Source: Hemicordylus capensis (taxonomy: Eukaryota > Chordata > Lepidosauria > Squamata > Cordylidae). From it: DNA of 64,000 bases. Made by a program: the position numbers and the translations under genes. The stretch spans positions 13,480,501 through 13,544,500 of the forward strand of contig NC_069662.1 in assembly GCF_027244095.1 (NCBI RefSeq). Direction: 5' to 3'. The notes below the pieces were generated by a model that worked only from the letters and a program-made list of their open reading frames with translations, ran no database searches and was not told where the DNA came from. Positions 11,690-22,899 of this stretch are shown in pieces; positions within the stretch are counted from its first letter, which is position 1, and the number at the start of each line of letters is the position of its first letter.

Positions 11690-12240
11690 AGGATGGCATG
11701 CTGGGGTTGAGTGGAAGCTGCTTCAGGCAGGCAGAAAAAAAACTTTTTAAAAAGGCAGGGGGGGGAAACCTTCCTTTTCTACCAATATTCTCTCTTTCTC
11801 TCTCAATTAAAAAGTAAAAAAAAAAAAAGCAGGAGAGAATGACTGGCAGAGGCAGAAGCCTGGCAGCAAAGCAGATGTTAAAAAAAAATTCTCCTCCTCT
11901 TTTTCTCAAAAGAAGGCTGAAATTAATGCAGGATGGATGGCACGCTGGGGTTGGATTGGAAGCTGTTTCAGGCAGGCAGGCAGCAGTGATGATTCTCTCT
12001 GCAGCAGGAAGAAGTTGCAAAAAAAATCAGAAAAAAACTTTTTTTTAAAAGCAGGGGGGAAAAACTTTCCTTTTCTACCAATATTCTATCTTTCTCAATT
12101 AAAAAGACAGAAAATGCAGGAGAGAATGGCTGGCACAAGCAGCAGGCTGGCCTTGCAGCAAGGCAGATGTTAAAAAAAAATTCTCCTCCTTTTCTCTTTT
12201 TCTCAAAAAAGGCTGAAATTAAGCAGGAAAGGCAGGCAAC
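11690..12240. repeat. Tandem duplication of an about 280-bp A/T- and CTT-rich unit
   Basis: Two copies (about 11690-11950 and 11951-12240). Each runs through aaaacttttt…gcagggggg…ctttccttttctaccaatattct…agcaggagagaatg…gcagatgttaaaaaaaaattctcctcc. A relative with the same gagaatc/cctgctg words lies in the repeat at 56250-56940. Open frames on both strands here are by-products of low complexity. Confidence 0.65.
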
Positions 12241-12242
12241 CG

Positions 12243-12568
12243 GCATCTGATTCCTTTTAAGATGCATCCATTTTCTTTTCTCCCACTTGTTTTTTCTGCA
12301 CCCTGTTTTCTAATGTGCCTAGATGTATACTCTGCGTACCTCCTCCTTCACTCCCCCACCCTCTGCCTTTTCCACTTCCTTGATCTAAACCAACTTCAAT
12401 ATGTGTCATATTTCATGATAATCAAAGGGTGGGGGATGTCCCCAGTTAGTTTTCCCTCTCCTCACTTCTAGCTTCATGCTATAGTGCTGGGGAAGAAATA
12501 TATTTTGATGGGAATGTGGACCTGGCAGCTGGATATGATATCATCAACCTGAAAATATGTCCCTGATA
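12243..12568 (+). pseudogene. Inverted V2R exon 4 relic with part of intron 3
   Basis: Plus-strand sequence matching the reverse complement of gene B 26480-26815. Intron 3 (12243-12471) ends in ttctag, then comes exon 4 sequence (12472-12568) reading …[20 protein letters not shown]. About 26 bp of exon are missing near its start, which removes part of the LSNLHFNN segment and breaks the frame, and the exon is lost after …DIIN. This orientation is opposite to every other V2R in the window. It is a host-gene relic. Confidence 0.8.
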
Positions 12569-12790
12569 GCTGTGGAGATTTCTGGGTGCTCCAGAGGGCT
12601 TCCTTGGGAAGGGAAGCCCTCTGGGCCACTACTCTTGACCAAGTGTCAACTGGGTCTGGCTTCCTTTGGCTGTTTGATTTTTGATGGTTGGGTCTATCTA
12701 AATCCATCTTATTTATTTATTATTTCTGTTCTGGACATTTTTGTTAATAAGTGATATATAAATATTTGTTGTTGCTACTGTTGTTGTTAA
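12569..12790 (+). repeat. L2-type LINE 3' tail (probable)
   Basis: Ends agtgatatataaatatttgttgttg, the usual form of squamate L2-like 3' ends. A similar tail is at 41980-42035. The upstream portion is not recognisable. Confidence 0.4.
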
Positions 12791-12825
12791 CAATCTAGAT
12801 TCCTAGGAATAGTGTTCGTTCTGTA

Positions 12826-13869
12826 AGGTCCAATTGAGGTCATTTTTGTATTAGATAAGTGTTAGATAATTTAGCCATATTATGTGAGATAAATGCTTGA
12901 CATGAGTCCATTTGCTTGGTGCAGTTTAGGCCATGGCCCTGACACGAACCCATGGGCGAATGCTGTCATATAGGTGATTTCCCAAAATCCCCAACACTTT
13001 GTTTAAAATTAGACATCCTTTCACGGTGTAAAACACACTCCCACCTCGAATGGGTGGAAGCCTCCCACAGGACATCCAAATTAGACATCCTTGACCATAC
13101 TAACTCCCCATTCCAGTAATCTTCCATTCTGTCAGGGATAGCCCCCACCTAAGCTTTTTGTCTAAAATTAGAAAGTTGGCCTGTCAGCTCAGGCAAACTT
13201 CCTCATTTTACACTGTCTCAAAACGAGAGTGTGTCAAACTCAGTGTTCCGCTTGGAGGGGTTGCTCGCCCATGTTCTTGCCCATATTCTACTTTCACATA
13301 TTTTCCTGGCCAATAATATTAAGTGTCAAAGGGAACAGGTTTAACTGAAGGTCATTGATGGTCAAGACCCCTTTCTCTATCCAATCATTGTTATTGCGTA
13401 GGTGACTAGGTGAGGGTACAAAAACCCCAGCCTGAGGATAGATAGGGAGGGAAGAGGGAGACAGAGGAAGCAGAAGAGAAGGGAGTCGATCGATCAATCT
13501 GACAACACCCAACTTCTCGCAGAAAGAAGAAACATCAAGTTCCTTTTGGTGAGCCCAGGGGAATTGAATAACCACTGGGAGAGGGAGACGTTTTGACAAT
13601 CTTTTGAACTGCCAGCCTAAATTGTCTAATTGCTGTAAGAAAGAGAGAAGTGTTCTGCTGTTACTGAGATTCATCTGAACTTTGGTGAGGAATAAATCTT
13701 TTTAAATTAAATATTACCTCTTCATTCTCCTTGTGTCTCCTTGGGTATTGGGAGTCTTAATAGCCAAGACCATCAAAAAGAATCCACGGTCTCTGTTAGT
13801 GTGAGGATTTTGGATTCCCCATTTATTCCTGACTGTAAGGAGTCTTGGGGCATCTAAAATCTCTTACAT
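12826..13869 (+). mobile_element. Probable LTR with adjoining primer-binding-like site (fossil)
   Basis: A stretch beginning tgtaaggtcc and ending …tctcttaca contains an AATAAA at about 13690 in an LTR-like place. It is directly followed by ttggtgtcagtagaggg, similar to a tRNA-Leu primer-binding site. No internal coding region follows; the sequence passes into a V2R exon 1 relic. Family and age are uncertain. An old retrovirus-type LTR remnant is the best guess. Confidence 0.35.
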
Positions 13870-13894
13870 ATTGGTGTCAGTAGAGGGATATTTG

Positions 13895-14072
13895 GAAGGG
13901 TTCTTTTGGCTGTTTTGAGTCTCATAGCTTCAGAGGACATGAAGTCTCCCCTTTTTCCTTTGGAATTATGCTGAACCTTGCAGAGATGACTTTGCCTGCT
14001 GTTCCTGCTGCTGAAAATAGCAGGCAGATATAGGAGGAATGGCAGTAAGAAAACCATTCTGAACATTGACAA
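13895..14072 (-). pseudogene. Orphan V2R exon 1 relic
   Basis: Minus-strand frame starting MSMFRMVFLLPFLLYLPAIF: a signal peptide, then HLCKVQH…KGKRGDFM. This aligns with the Cys and the GD of V2R exon 1. The 5' flank (14377-14700) matches the flank of genes A and B at the same distance, which is the main support. Past the GD the match fades. The only nearby donor (below 13868) would give phase 1 instead of the family's phase 2, and it falls in LTR-like sequence. No exons 2-6 follow. Read as the truncated 5' end of a lost V2R copy. Confidence 0.55.
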
Positions 14073-14376
14073 ATATGAAATCTCACCCTAGCTGTACACC
14101 TGCATTGTCACCTATGCATCTTCTGGTGCAATTGAGACCAGTGTCTGTCTTTTGAAAAGCTAGAGAAAACTACCAACACATAAATTCCATTTGCCAGAGT
14201 CTTGACTGATTCATGTTAACTTCTCCTGAGTTCTGAGGCACACATAGGCCCTAAAGGTCTTTAAAATCTTTATGCACTGAGGGAGTGTAGCCTAGTGTGA
14301 GCTACTAAGTTGACATTAACTGATCATATTATTAAATGACCTCTAGCTAGCCATGGGGCTTCCAAAAGAAGAAGAA

Positions 14377-14700
14377 CTCAATGATAGTAATTTTGATCAT
14401 TACAGGGTAGAATGACACTTTCCCTAAAGTCCTCAGGTCCCTATATAACCAAGGGAGGGAAATACTCCATCATAGCCAATATTTGCTCTTCACCAAGCAA
14501 TGACAGTATTCAATTAAATCTTTGGGGACCCTAGTGCATGTTTGGTATTGAGCCTTTCTTTCTGAGTAAGAAGAAAAGGAAACATGTAGAAACGGGCCTC
14601 TAGTTCATGAGTCCAATAAATGAGTGAGTCCAGGTCCATAGCCAATGTGATTTATCTTTTACAATATCAGACAGAACATTTCCCTTCTTCCACTTCCAGG
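14377..14700 (-). promoter_or_regulatory. V2R-type 5' flank upstream of the orphan exon 1
   Basis: Diverged copy of the block upstream of genes A and B: cacttt-ccc-aagtcctcaggtccct, then tattcaattaa…tttgg and gaaacatgtagaa. Distance to the relic start codon is about the same as in gene A. Confidence 0.45.
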
Positions 14701-15206
14701 GGGTATCCTTGCATTCATCAGCATGGTCGTCCCTCAAAATGGTCCAAGCAGGGTTGATTGACTATTATATATGAGAGACTTCCACCAGAAAGTAAACAAA
14801 TATAGGAATAAATATAATTCTAGGTTCTCTGGGGGGAAATGTAGCATATAAATGGATTTAAGGTCAACAAAAAAATCTACCAGATTTTGTAATATTTATT
14901 ATGGGTGGATTCAGACATAGTGCAGAACCTTTGTTCATGTTCAGTAACCATGCTGTCTTTAATCATCCAGAACTGTATTATGGAAGAAACCTCAGCTACA
15001 ACACTTGTGCAAAACACACACATCTGACTTGGGGCCATTTCTGTCAGGGCTATCACTCTGCAGTGGACATGGAACCAATAAACAAAAGGGAGAAAACAAG
15101 CTTCCAGTGAACAGTGAAATTCAAATTTATTAAAAGGGAATGAAAGTATACAGTACACCTCAATTAGGGAATTAGCAAAATAAAAATTATGTAGGGAAAT
15201 TAGTGA
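14701..15206. other. Intergenic, nothing recognised
   Basis: No gene, repeat family or structure could be identified. Confidence 0.4.
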
Positions 15207-15241
15207 AAGAAATATATTCCATGGTAGAATTAATGAGATAC

Positions 15242-15726
15242 TAATTTTGGGCTATCAGACTGCGTCTCCAGAGGCTGCACCCACTGATGATCAGTCAGCT
15301 TTTCCTGCCTAGGAGCAGGAGCCACTGGCTGCTTGCTGCCACTAATGCTAGTTTAGGCGCTGGGCCTACTGCCACTGCCAGTGGAAGTCTCCACACCCGG
15401 ATGCCACCGGCGCAGTCGCGCCAACAGATCTGAGATAGTGAAGTGTTTAGGGTCCTTGCCTCTGCTGACCAGTGCCTTGCTGTGGGTGCACTCAGCATGG
15501 GTGGGATCACCAGGGCAAAGCTCAAAGTCATCCCAGACCACACTGCTGGACTCTTCTGAGACACGAGGTTGCTTGGGTGGCGGTGCCTTTGCTGGTTCCT
15601 TCTCGGGCACGGCGCCACCACTGCCCTCAGAGCTGGCCCAAGGAAAGGAGGACTTCCTTCCTCCTGAGCTTCCTCAGACGCAACCCTGGGGCCCCCAACC
15701 CCCACAGGGATCTGTGGGGAGGACGG
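15242..15726 (-). pseudogene. hAT/ZBED-like BED-finger fragment inside a 35-bp direct repeat
   Basis: The minus-strand frame at 15610-15353 reads SSVVWDDFELCPGD, then AEC, KALVSRGK and LLARLRRWHPG. This matches the layout of a BED zinc finger (W..F, Cys, then H near the end) as found at the start of hAT transposases and ZBED genes. The second Cys of the usual CxxC is Ser here (CTHS), and the first of the two closing His is Arg, so it should not bind zinc normally. The segment is bracketed by direct repeats 15207-15241 and 15727-15761 (35 bp, 2 mismatches). Nothing else of a transposase follows. Confidence 0.5.
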
Positions 15727-15761
15727 CAAGAAATATATTCCATGGCAGAATTAGTGAGATA

Positions 15762-16050
15762 CAATAGTACATTCAAGCAGACCCATTGAAATGCATTAGA
15801 AAAACCATTGAGTTCTGGGATGTGGAGCTCCTAGATAGTCTACCGAGTAGCAAATGTTAAAAAATGTTAAAATGCTTAAAATGTTAAAATGGCGAACAAT
15901 CGTAGAGACTACATGGAATGAAAATCCTACAACAGGCAATTCTGAAGAGAGGAGCAACCCAACAGAGGGATAGAGTGACTGGGGAGAAGAGACTGGAAAG
16001 ACAGATGAGCGGATAACAAAGCAAAACATCAGAGGGCAATTGGGTATACA
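15762..16050. other. Intergenic, nothing recognised
   Basis: A/T-rich, with short local repeats of aaaatgttaaaa near 15855-15890. Confidence 0.4.
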
Positions 16051-16055
16051 GGTGG

Positions 16056-16531
16056 TGTTGGAAGTTAAGGACTTTGCACTGTCTCTTGTCTCAATGACAG
16101 TGGAGGACAGACTAGTGAGTCAGAGGGCTAGAGGATCAAGACATTGGCCATCCCTTCTCTACTGCTCTGACACTATCCCTTTGGAATGTAGATTGCTAAT
16201 CTCAGGGTGACTTCCTTCCTCTCTCTCTTCTCTTCCTGTTCCTACTACCTTGCAACATGGCAAGCTCCTCTCCCTGCACCATGTGTGCATAGAAGATGCA
16301 GAATCCATCTGCATCCAGATAAATAGATAGATTAGAGATCCTAACTCCTCACTTTCCTTTCTAGAATGTTCTCTAATAAATGCATTATATATTGATTTGA
16401 AACTATGAATTGGCTCCAAGTTACTTAATTCTCAGCATACACGCATACCTAAGTAAATTCCGCTGTGTTGTGCCTCTGTGCACTCTGCTATGATGAAAAA
16501 GGGATTTTCTTACCACAGAAAATTCCCAACA
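16056..16531 (+). mobile_element. Solo LTR (fossil), copy 1
   Basis: 476 bp beginning TGTTGGAAGT and ending AATTCCCAACA. It has an AATAAA near 16376 and a perfect 5-bp target duplication GGTGG (16051-16055, 16532-16536). No internal region is present, so this is a solo LTR of a retrovirus-like element. A second copy lies at 24777-25263. Differences between the two suggest an old family. Confidence 0.8.
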
Positions 16532-16776
16532 GGTGGGAATAGACAAATCAGGGCATTTCTGAATGAGCTGCAGCTCTGTTTCTACGGAGACAGGTGTATT
16601 TATTCCATAGTAGTGAATCAGACATTCAAACAGGATAGGGAGAGATGAGATGTGGGGAAGGACAGATTCCAAGGAGGCATAGCTACTTAGCAAGGGGTAG
16701 GCAGAGAGGGCTCAGAAGGGACTTTTTAAGGGTGGCTACTGGAGAAAGAAAGAGTTGGTAGCAGTGGTGTAGGGAG

Positions 16777-17182
16777 TAGGGATGTGCACAGAAATTGTGG
16801 TTCTGCCAATTCAAATGCGGTGGGGGGTCTCCCTTTAAGGGCGCAGTTACCCCTCCTGCTGCTTTCCCCCTGCTGGTGTCAGGGGTTTTTTTTATCAGCC
16901 CATCATGGCGGCAGCATACCTCCCTGCCACCTTGTTGCCTTGGTCTTCCAGATATGACCGGAAGTTCCTGAGGCGTGGACGTGTCATCAACGTCCGGACA
17001 TATCCGGAAGATGAGGGCAATGGGGCAGCAGGGAGGTATGCTGCCACCCCGATGGGCTGTTAAGAAAAACAGTGCTGGCAGGGGGATAGGGGTGGGAGGA
17101 GTAACTGCACCCTCCCCCCACTCCTAAAGGGAGACCCATGCCACCTTCAAACTGCCCCGTCGCAGTTCCATGCACATCTCTA
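16777..17182. mobile_element. Foldback hAT-type element (406 bp)
   Basis: Termini TAGGGATGTGCACAG and …TGCACATCTCTA. Flanking octamers GTAGGGAG (16769-16776) and GTAGGCAG (17183-17190) match 7 of 8, the length expected for hAT. The interior is an inverted repeat with arms of about 200 bp: cagttacccctcct mirrored by aggagtaactg, and gcagcatacctccctgc mirrored by gcagggaggtatgctgc. The arms are unrelated to those of the other foldbacks here. Confidence 0.8.
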
Positions 17183-17585
17183 GTAGGCAGGGCACAGGCA
17201 GCCCGTGTTCAGGCATCCCACCCCAACCCCAACTTGACAGTGTCTCCATCCACTTGCATGGTGGTGGCTTCCTTAACTGTGCAGCCCAAGGTAGAGTGCC
17301 CTGCCTCCACTCTTCAGCTGTTCACTGAGCATGCACAGCAACCATTTGAGTGATCGGTAAGGAAATTGGAGCCTTGACTTTAGCATTAACTAAGGCATTT
17401 GCATTAGAAAAGCATTAGCACCTCTTCTATTGTTAATCTTACTCATATTTCTTTTCGTCTACAACCCACATTGTAGAGGGCCAACATTATCCTACCTTGT
17501 TACATGTCAATATACTATCTTCCCTCACTAATATGGAATACCATGAAGAGAGGGAAATTACCCGAGTACAGAAACACCTAAAGAG
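17183..17585. other. 3' flank of gene B
   Basis: Non-coding; no clear poly(A) signal for the minus-strand gene could be picked out. Confidence 0.4.
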
Positions 17586-18496
17586 TTATGGGTGAGGTAT
17601 GGTTTTTGTTACTATCTGCTCTCTAGAGTTCAGATCGGGCCTCAGTATAATAATGTAACATTTGGGGAGGAAGATGCAGCCTAACAATCCAGCACCAGAG
17701 GTCAGGATAGAGAAGATCTCCACAGCCACCATGTTTCGCCCCTTTGTGCTAAGGTAGCTTGGGACAAAGGACACCCAAACACTACAAAACAACAACATGC
17801 TGAAAGTGATCAGCTTGGCTTCATTAAAGGTATCAGGCAACTTTCTGGCAAGGAAGGCCACAGTGAAACTGATGGTGGCCAGGAACCCCATGTAGCCTAG
17901 GACTATATAGAACATGATATCTGAGCCTTCATTACACTGTACTATAATCTCACCCATTTGGGAGTACATGTCCAACTCTGGAAAGGGGGGTGAAATTGCC
18001 AGCCACACAACACAGATGACAGATTGAATAAATGAGCAGAGAGCGACGACTGATCCTGCCAGCCTCTTCCCCACCCATTTCCTCATTCTGTTTCCTGGCT
18101 TTCTTGCCATGAAGGCCAGAACCACAATGATGGTTTTGCCCAAAACACAAGATATGGCAGTGGAGAAAGTAATGCCAAACACCGTTTGCCGCAGAAGACA
18201 AGTCACCTTCCCAGGCCAGCCAATGAACAGAAAGGAGCACAGAAAGCAAAGCAGCAGAAAGAAGAGCAGGGTACAGGTGATGCTCCAGTTGTTGGCTTTG
18301 ACAATAGGGGTATTCCGGTGCTGAATGAAGATCCTTATCACTACAGCTGTAGATAGTGAAAAGAAAAGAGCAAAGGCAATCAAAACTGCTCCTAGCGGTT
18401 CTTCATAAGATATGTATGTATAACTTTTGTGGATGCATTGATCATGTTTCTCATTTGGATACTGATCTTCTGGGCATGTCTCACAGTGGTCTGCAT
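17586..18496 (-). CDS. V2R gene B exon 6 (seven-transmembrane exon)
   Basis: 911 nt from acceptor ttcag|ATGCAGACC to TAA/TAG-type stop after …TKTIPHP. It encodes the second half of the Cys-rich linker ([15 protein letters not shown]) and all seven helices. TM3 is within [22 protein letters not shown]6 begins [14 protein letters not shown], and TM7 ends at FLPKCYIII. The intracellular loop [14 protein letters not shown] is typical of V2Rs. Intact. Confidence 0.95.
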
Positions 18497-21400
18497 CTGA
18501 AAGGTACAAGCCAAGAAACAAAAAACTTTGATACAAGAGATACAAATATGGTTGAACTAGGAACTCTCTATTAGGGTTTGAAGTCGAACCAAACTGAACC
18601 AAGCCGGGCCCTGTTTGGTTCAAGAGCTAGCCATCAAACAGGCCTGGTTCAATGGCAAACTGGTTCAATCTCAAGCCGGTTCACACTTCCCTAATCTCTA
18701 CGTCAGTGCACCATTATTAAGTTTGGAAAGCAGTTGATTGTTGGTATTCACTGCTAATCATTGCCATTAGGGACATAATAGCTGTCTTTTCCTATTGCTT
18801 TTTAAAATTGCAGCTTTCAAAATTTTGTATGCTCCCTTCTGAAAAACTGTATCATAAAGCAGCATACGCATTCTTTTAAAAATGGATATACATTCATTTT
18901 TTTCTTTTTTTAAAATGACTATTGGTTTTGGATACAGACTCTCTCTGTCTTGGGTATCATTTTGTAGTTAATGCTACAGAAGTCAGACCTGACTATTGTA
19001 GAAGGAGGTAGAAAACTTCCATTTTTTTAAAAAAATTAAGGCTTAACATAGCCCTCAGGACTTCAGCTGGTTACTTGGGATCAAGCAGAAATGTGTTAGT
19101 TTATTTTACTTATTGTATGTGTATTCATCCCCCTCAAGTCCTGCTATGCTGCCACATTGTGGCGGAGGTGGGGTCCTGGAAGGGATGAGCGAAGTATGCC
19201 GGGAGGAACACTCCCAGTACAGTCACCCAAAGTGCGAAGGTCATCCCAGCTGACCAGCTAACGCAAGCAGGCACCTATATTGGGCAGCAGCAATATAGGA
19301 AGGTGCTGGAGGTGGACGATCACTTCAGTGACAATGATAAAGGCATCATTTCATAATAGACAAAATGGAATGATTGTTGATGTAGTGCCGGATAATGGAC
19401 CCCTCAGGTCGGATGGTACACAACATGCTGCTGAGGAAGAGCTAAGGTTCTCTCAAAGTACCGATAATGCTTATGACATGGTTAGACTAAAACCTTTTGG
19501 ATATCCAGCAGCTGATGTTGCCATGCGGGAAAATAAAATCCGAAGCTTCAAAGATAGAATTACAATAGGAACATGGAATGTAAGAAGCATGAATATGGGA
19601 AAGCAAGACACAGTGAAAAATGAAATGAATGAACTACAGATTGACATCTTGGGCATCAGTGAATTAAAATGGACTGGAATGGGACACTTTCAGTCAGGAA
19701 ATCATACCATTTGCTACTCAGGACACAAAAACCAAAGAAGGAACAGTGTTGTTTTTATAGTCAGGGAGGATATAGCAATGACAGTACTTGGGTACAATGT
19801 GGTCAGTGACCGACTAATATCAAATAGATTTCGTGGACAACCCTTTAACATGACTGTTTTTCAAATCTATGCCCCAACGACTGATCCAGAAGAAGAGGAT
19901 TTTGATGACTTTTATGCTCAAGCCGAGTCTGAAATTGACAGAACATGAAAGCAAGTTGTGCTGGTGGTGGTTGGAGACTGGAATGCCAAAGCTGGAAAAG
20001 GTGAGGAGGAAAACAAAGTGGGACTATATGGCCTAGGAAACAGACACAAAGCAGGAGAATGACTTACTAGTTTCTGCCAAGACAATTGCTAACACCTTCT
20101 TCAAACAACCAAAGCAGTGCCTAAACACATGGACATCACCAGATGGAGGACATAGAAATCAAATTGATCACATTATTGGTGCAAGGAGGTAGAAGAGCTC
20201 AGTTATAACAGCAAAGACATGGCCGGGAGTTGATTGTGGAACAAATCACAAACTACTCATATGCAAGTTCCAAGTCAAGTTAAAGTGGAAAAACAAAGCT
20301 ATCCAGCTTCCACAAGATGATCTTGAGAATTTACCTACCATTTTCAAGGAGAATATCAGGAACCACTTTGAAGTCCTGAACCTCATTGATATGGAAGCAG
20401 AGAAACTGTGGAATGAAATCAAAGAAGTTGTTAAGGATGAATGTGAAAAGAATTTCCAAAGACCAAGAAACTGAAGAAAGCAAAATGGATGTCAGAACCG
20501 ATGGTGGAAATTGCCAAGAAGAGGAGAGAAGCCAATGTCAAGAAAGATAAAGACCTCAGGAAGGAACTTAATTGGGGATTTCAGAAAACTGTTAGAAGAG
20601 AGAAGGAGTAGTACTACAATGACATCCGTAAAGACCTTTAGGATGGAAATAGACACAGGACCGGGTCTCATGATCCGTGAGACCCGGTTTGGGGCAGTGA
20701 GCGGGAAGAGCGGGCTATGCCCGCTCTCCCCACTCAAGAACAGGGAGGGAGCCCTGGGCGGCTAGATCAGCCACCAACACGATTGCCGGCTCAGAGAGGG
20801 AGACGGCGGGGGCTGGGGAGTTTGGGGGCTGAGAGGCCCCCAGTAGTGCAAGCATGCAGGACATACTGGGGAGACCCCCAGAGCTGGGAGGCAGCTTTTT
20901 GTCTCCCCTCCGGTGGTCTACTTGTGAGTAGGCGTGGTGCAAAGCCGCGCCACAGCTACTCACGATTCTAAAAACCAGGATTGTGGAGCACTCACTCCGC
21001 AAACCTGGTTTTGGAGCAGGGGTTCTTGAGCAGGTTACCCGCTTCAGAACCACAGGGCTCACAGCCGAGCCCAGTGGTTCTGATGATCGGCAAAAATCCG
21101 GCTAGTGGGGGCTTGCCCGATTTTTGCTGATCATCAGAATAGCCCCACAGAAAAACAAGATCTCTTCCAAAAGATCTCTGAACTCAAAGAGAGGTTCCAA
21201 CCTCGAATTGATATGTTAAGGGATGCCAAAGGAAAGATAGTAACTGATTCAGAGAGGATCAAACAGAGATGGAAGGAGTATACTGAAAATCTGTAACCAA
21301 GTCAGAAGGGACATCAACATCCAAAATACTCTAGAAGATATTCCCTACTTGCAAGAACCTCTAGTATGTGAAGATGAAGTTAGATCTGCACTCCAGTCAT

Positions 21401-22868
21401 TACCAAGTCAGAAGGCTACAGGAATTGATGGAATAGCTACAGAAATATGGCAAGCAACAGAAAAAGAATCAGTCAAGACTCTAACCAAACTATGCCAGTA
21501 ATTTGGAGAACAACACAGTGGCCAACAGAATGGAAGAAGTCAGTCTACATATCCATACCAAAGAAAGGAAACTGAACAGATTGCGTAAACTATCGCACGA
21601 TATCCTTAATTTCACAGGCTAGCAAAATAATGCTCAGGGTCATCCAACACAGATTAGAGCCCTACATAGAAAGGGAAATGCCGGATGTTCAAGCTGGTTT
21701 CAGAAAAGGCCAAGGAACAAGAGACATCATTGCTGATGCACGCTGGATAATTGAGAAAGCCAAAGAATACCAAAAAGAAGTCAATGTGTGCTTTACTGAC
21801 TACAGAAAAGCCTTCGGTTGCATCGATCATGTCAAGTTGTGGAATATCCTTAGGAAAATGGGCATCCCAGAACCTCATTGTTCTCATGAGAAACCTATAC
21901 ACAGGACAGGAAGCCTCAGTCCAGACAGAACATGGTGAAACAGACTGGTTCCAGATCGGCAAAGGAGTAAGACAGGACTTTATACTTTCTCCTTCTTTAT
22001 TCAATTTATATGCTGAACATATACAGAGAGAACCTGGATTGGAAGAGGATGAGCATGGCTTTAAAGTTGGAGGAAGAAACATCATCAATAACCTGCACTA
22101 TGCTGATGACACCTCTCTGAGAGCTGAGAATGCGGATCATCTGCAAGCTCTAGTAATGAGTCAAGGAGCACAGTAAAAAAATGGGACTATAACAAAATGT
22201 AAAGAAGACTAAACTAATGGCAATGGGTACAGCAACCAGCCTCAGAATTGACAATGAAGACACTGAAGTGGTGGATAGCTTCTGCCTTTTAGGATCGACC
22301 ATCAACAGTAAAGGATCCAGCAGTCAAGAAATACACCGTAGACTAGCATTTGGTAGGGTTGCAATGAAGGCCTTGGAATGGATATTTAGATGCAATGATG
22401 TGCCTACACTTACAAGGATTATATTCATTTGGACCATGGTTTTCCCTGTGACACTCTATGGATGCAAAAGCTGAACTTTGAAGAAGCAAGATAGAAAAAG
22501 CATTAATGCTTTTGAACTTTGGTGCTGGAGAAGACTTTTGAGGATACCATGGACAGCCAGGAAAACAAACAAATGGATTATAGAACAAATTAGTCAAGAA
22601 TTTCCACTAGAGGTACAAATGACCAGGCTCAAACAATCATACTTCTGACACATTTTGGGAAGATCCAGCTCCCTTGCAAAGTCCCTAGTGCTGGGAAAAG
22701 TGGAAGGAAAGAGAAGAAGAGAACAACCAGCAGCAAAGTGGATGGACTTGATTAGAATAACAATGAATGCACCACTAAAAGACCTTAAAGGCCAAGTTGA
22801 AGATGGATCATCCTGGAGAGAATCTATCTATGTGGTCACTACGAGTTGACACCGACTTGATGGCACTT

Positions 22869-22899
<31 letters not shown>

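Noticed and set aside
11634-12267. Overlapping frames of about 80-130 codons on both strands
   Set aside because: Products of the duplicated Phe/Lys-rich low-complexity unit; no domain or start context.
13862-13868. Splice donor for the orphan V2R exon 1
   Set aside because: gtaaga is present but gives phase 1 instead of the family's phase 2 and lies in LTR/primer-binding-like sequence.
15295-15729. 144-codon minus-strand frame
   Set aside because: Out of frame with the BED-finger reading in the same stretch; low-complexity, no motif.
22868-22898. CRISPR-like or functional short repeat arrays
   Set aside because: (ATCA)n, (TTA)n, (GAAT)n, (GT)n and (TTTGA)n runs are simple microsatellites or retrotransposon tails without spacers.
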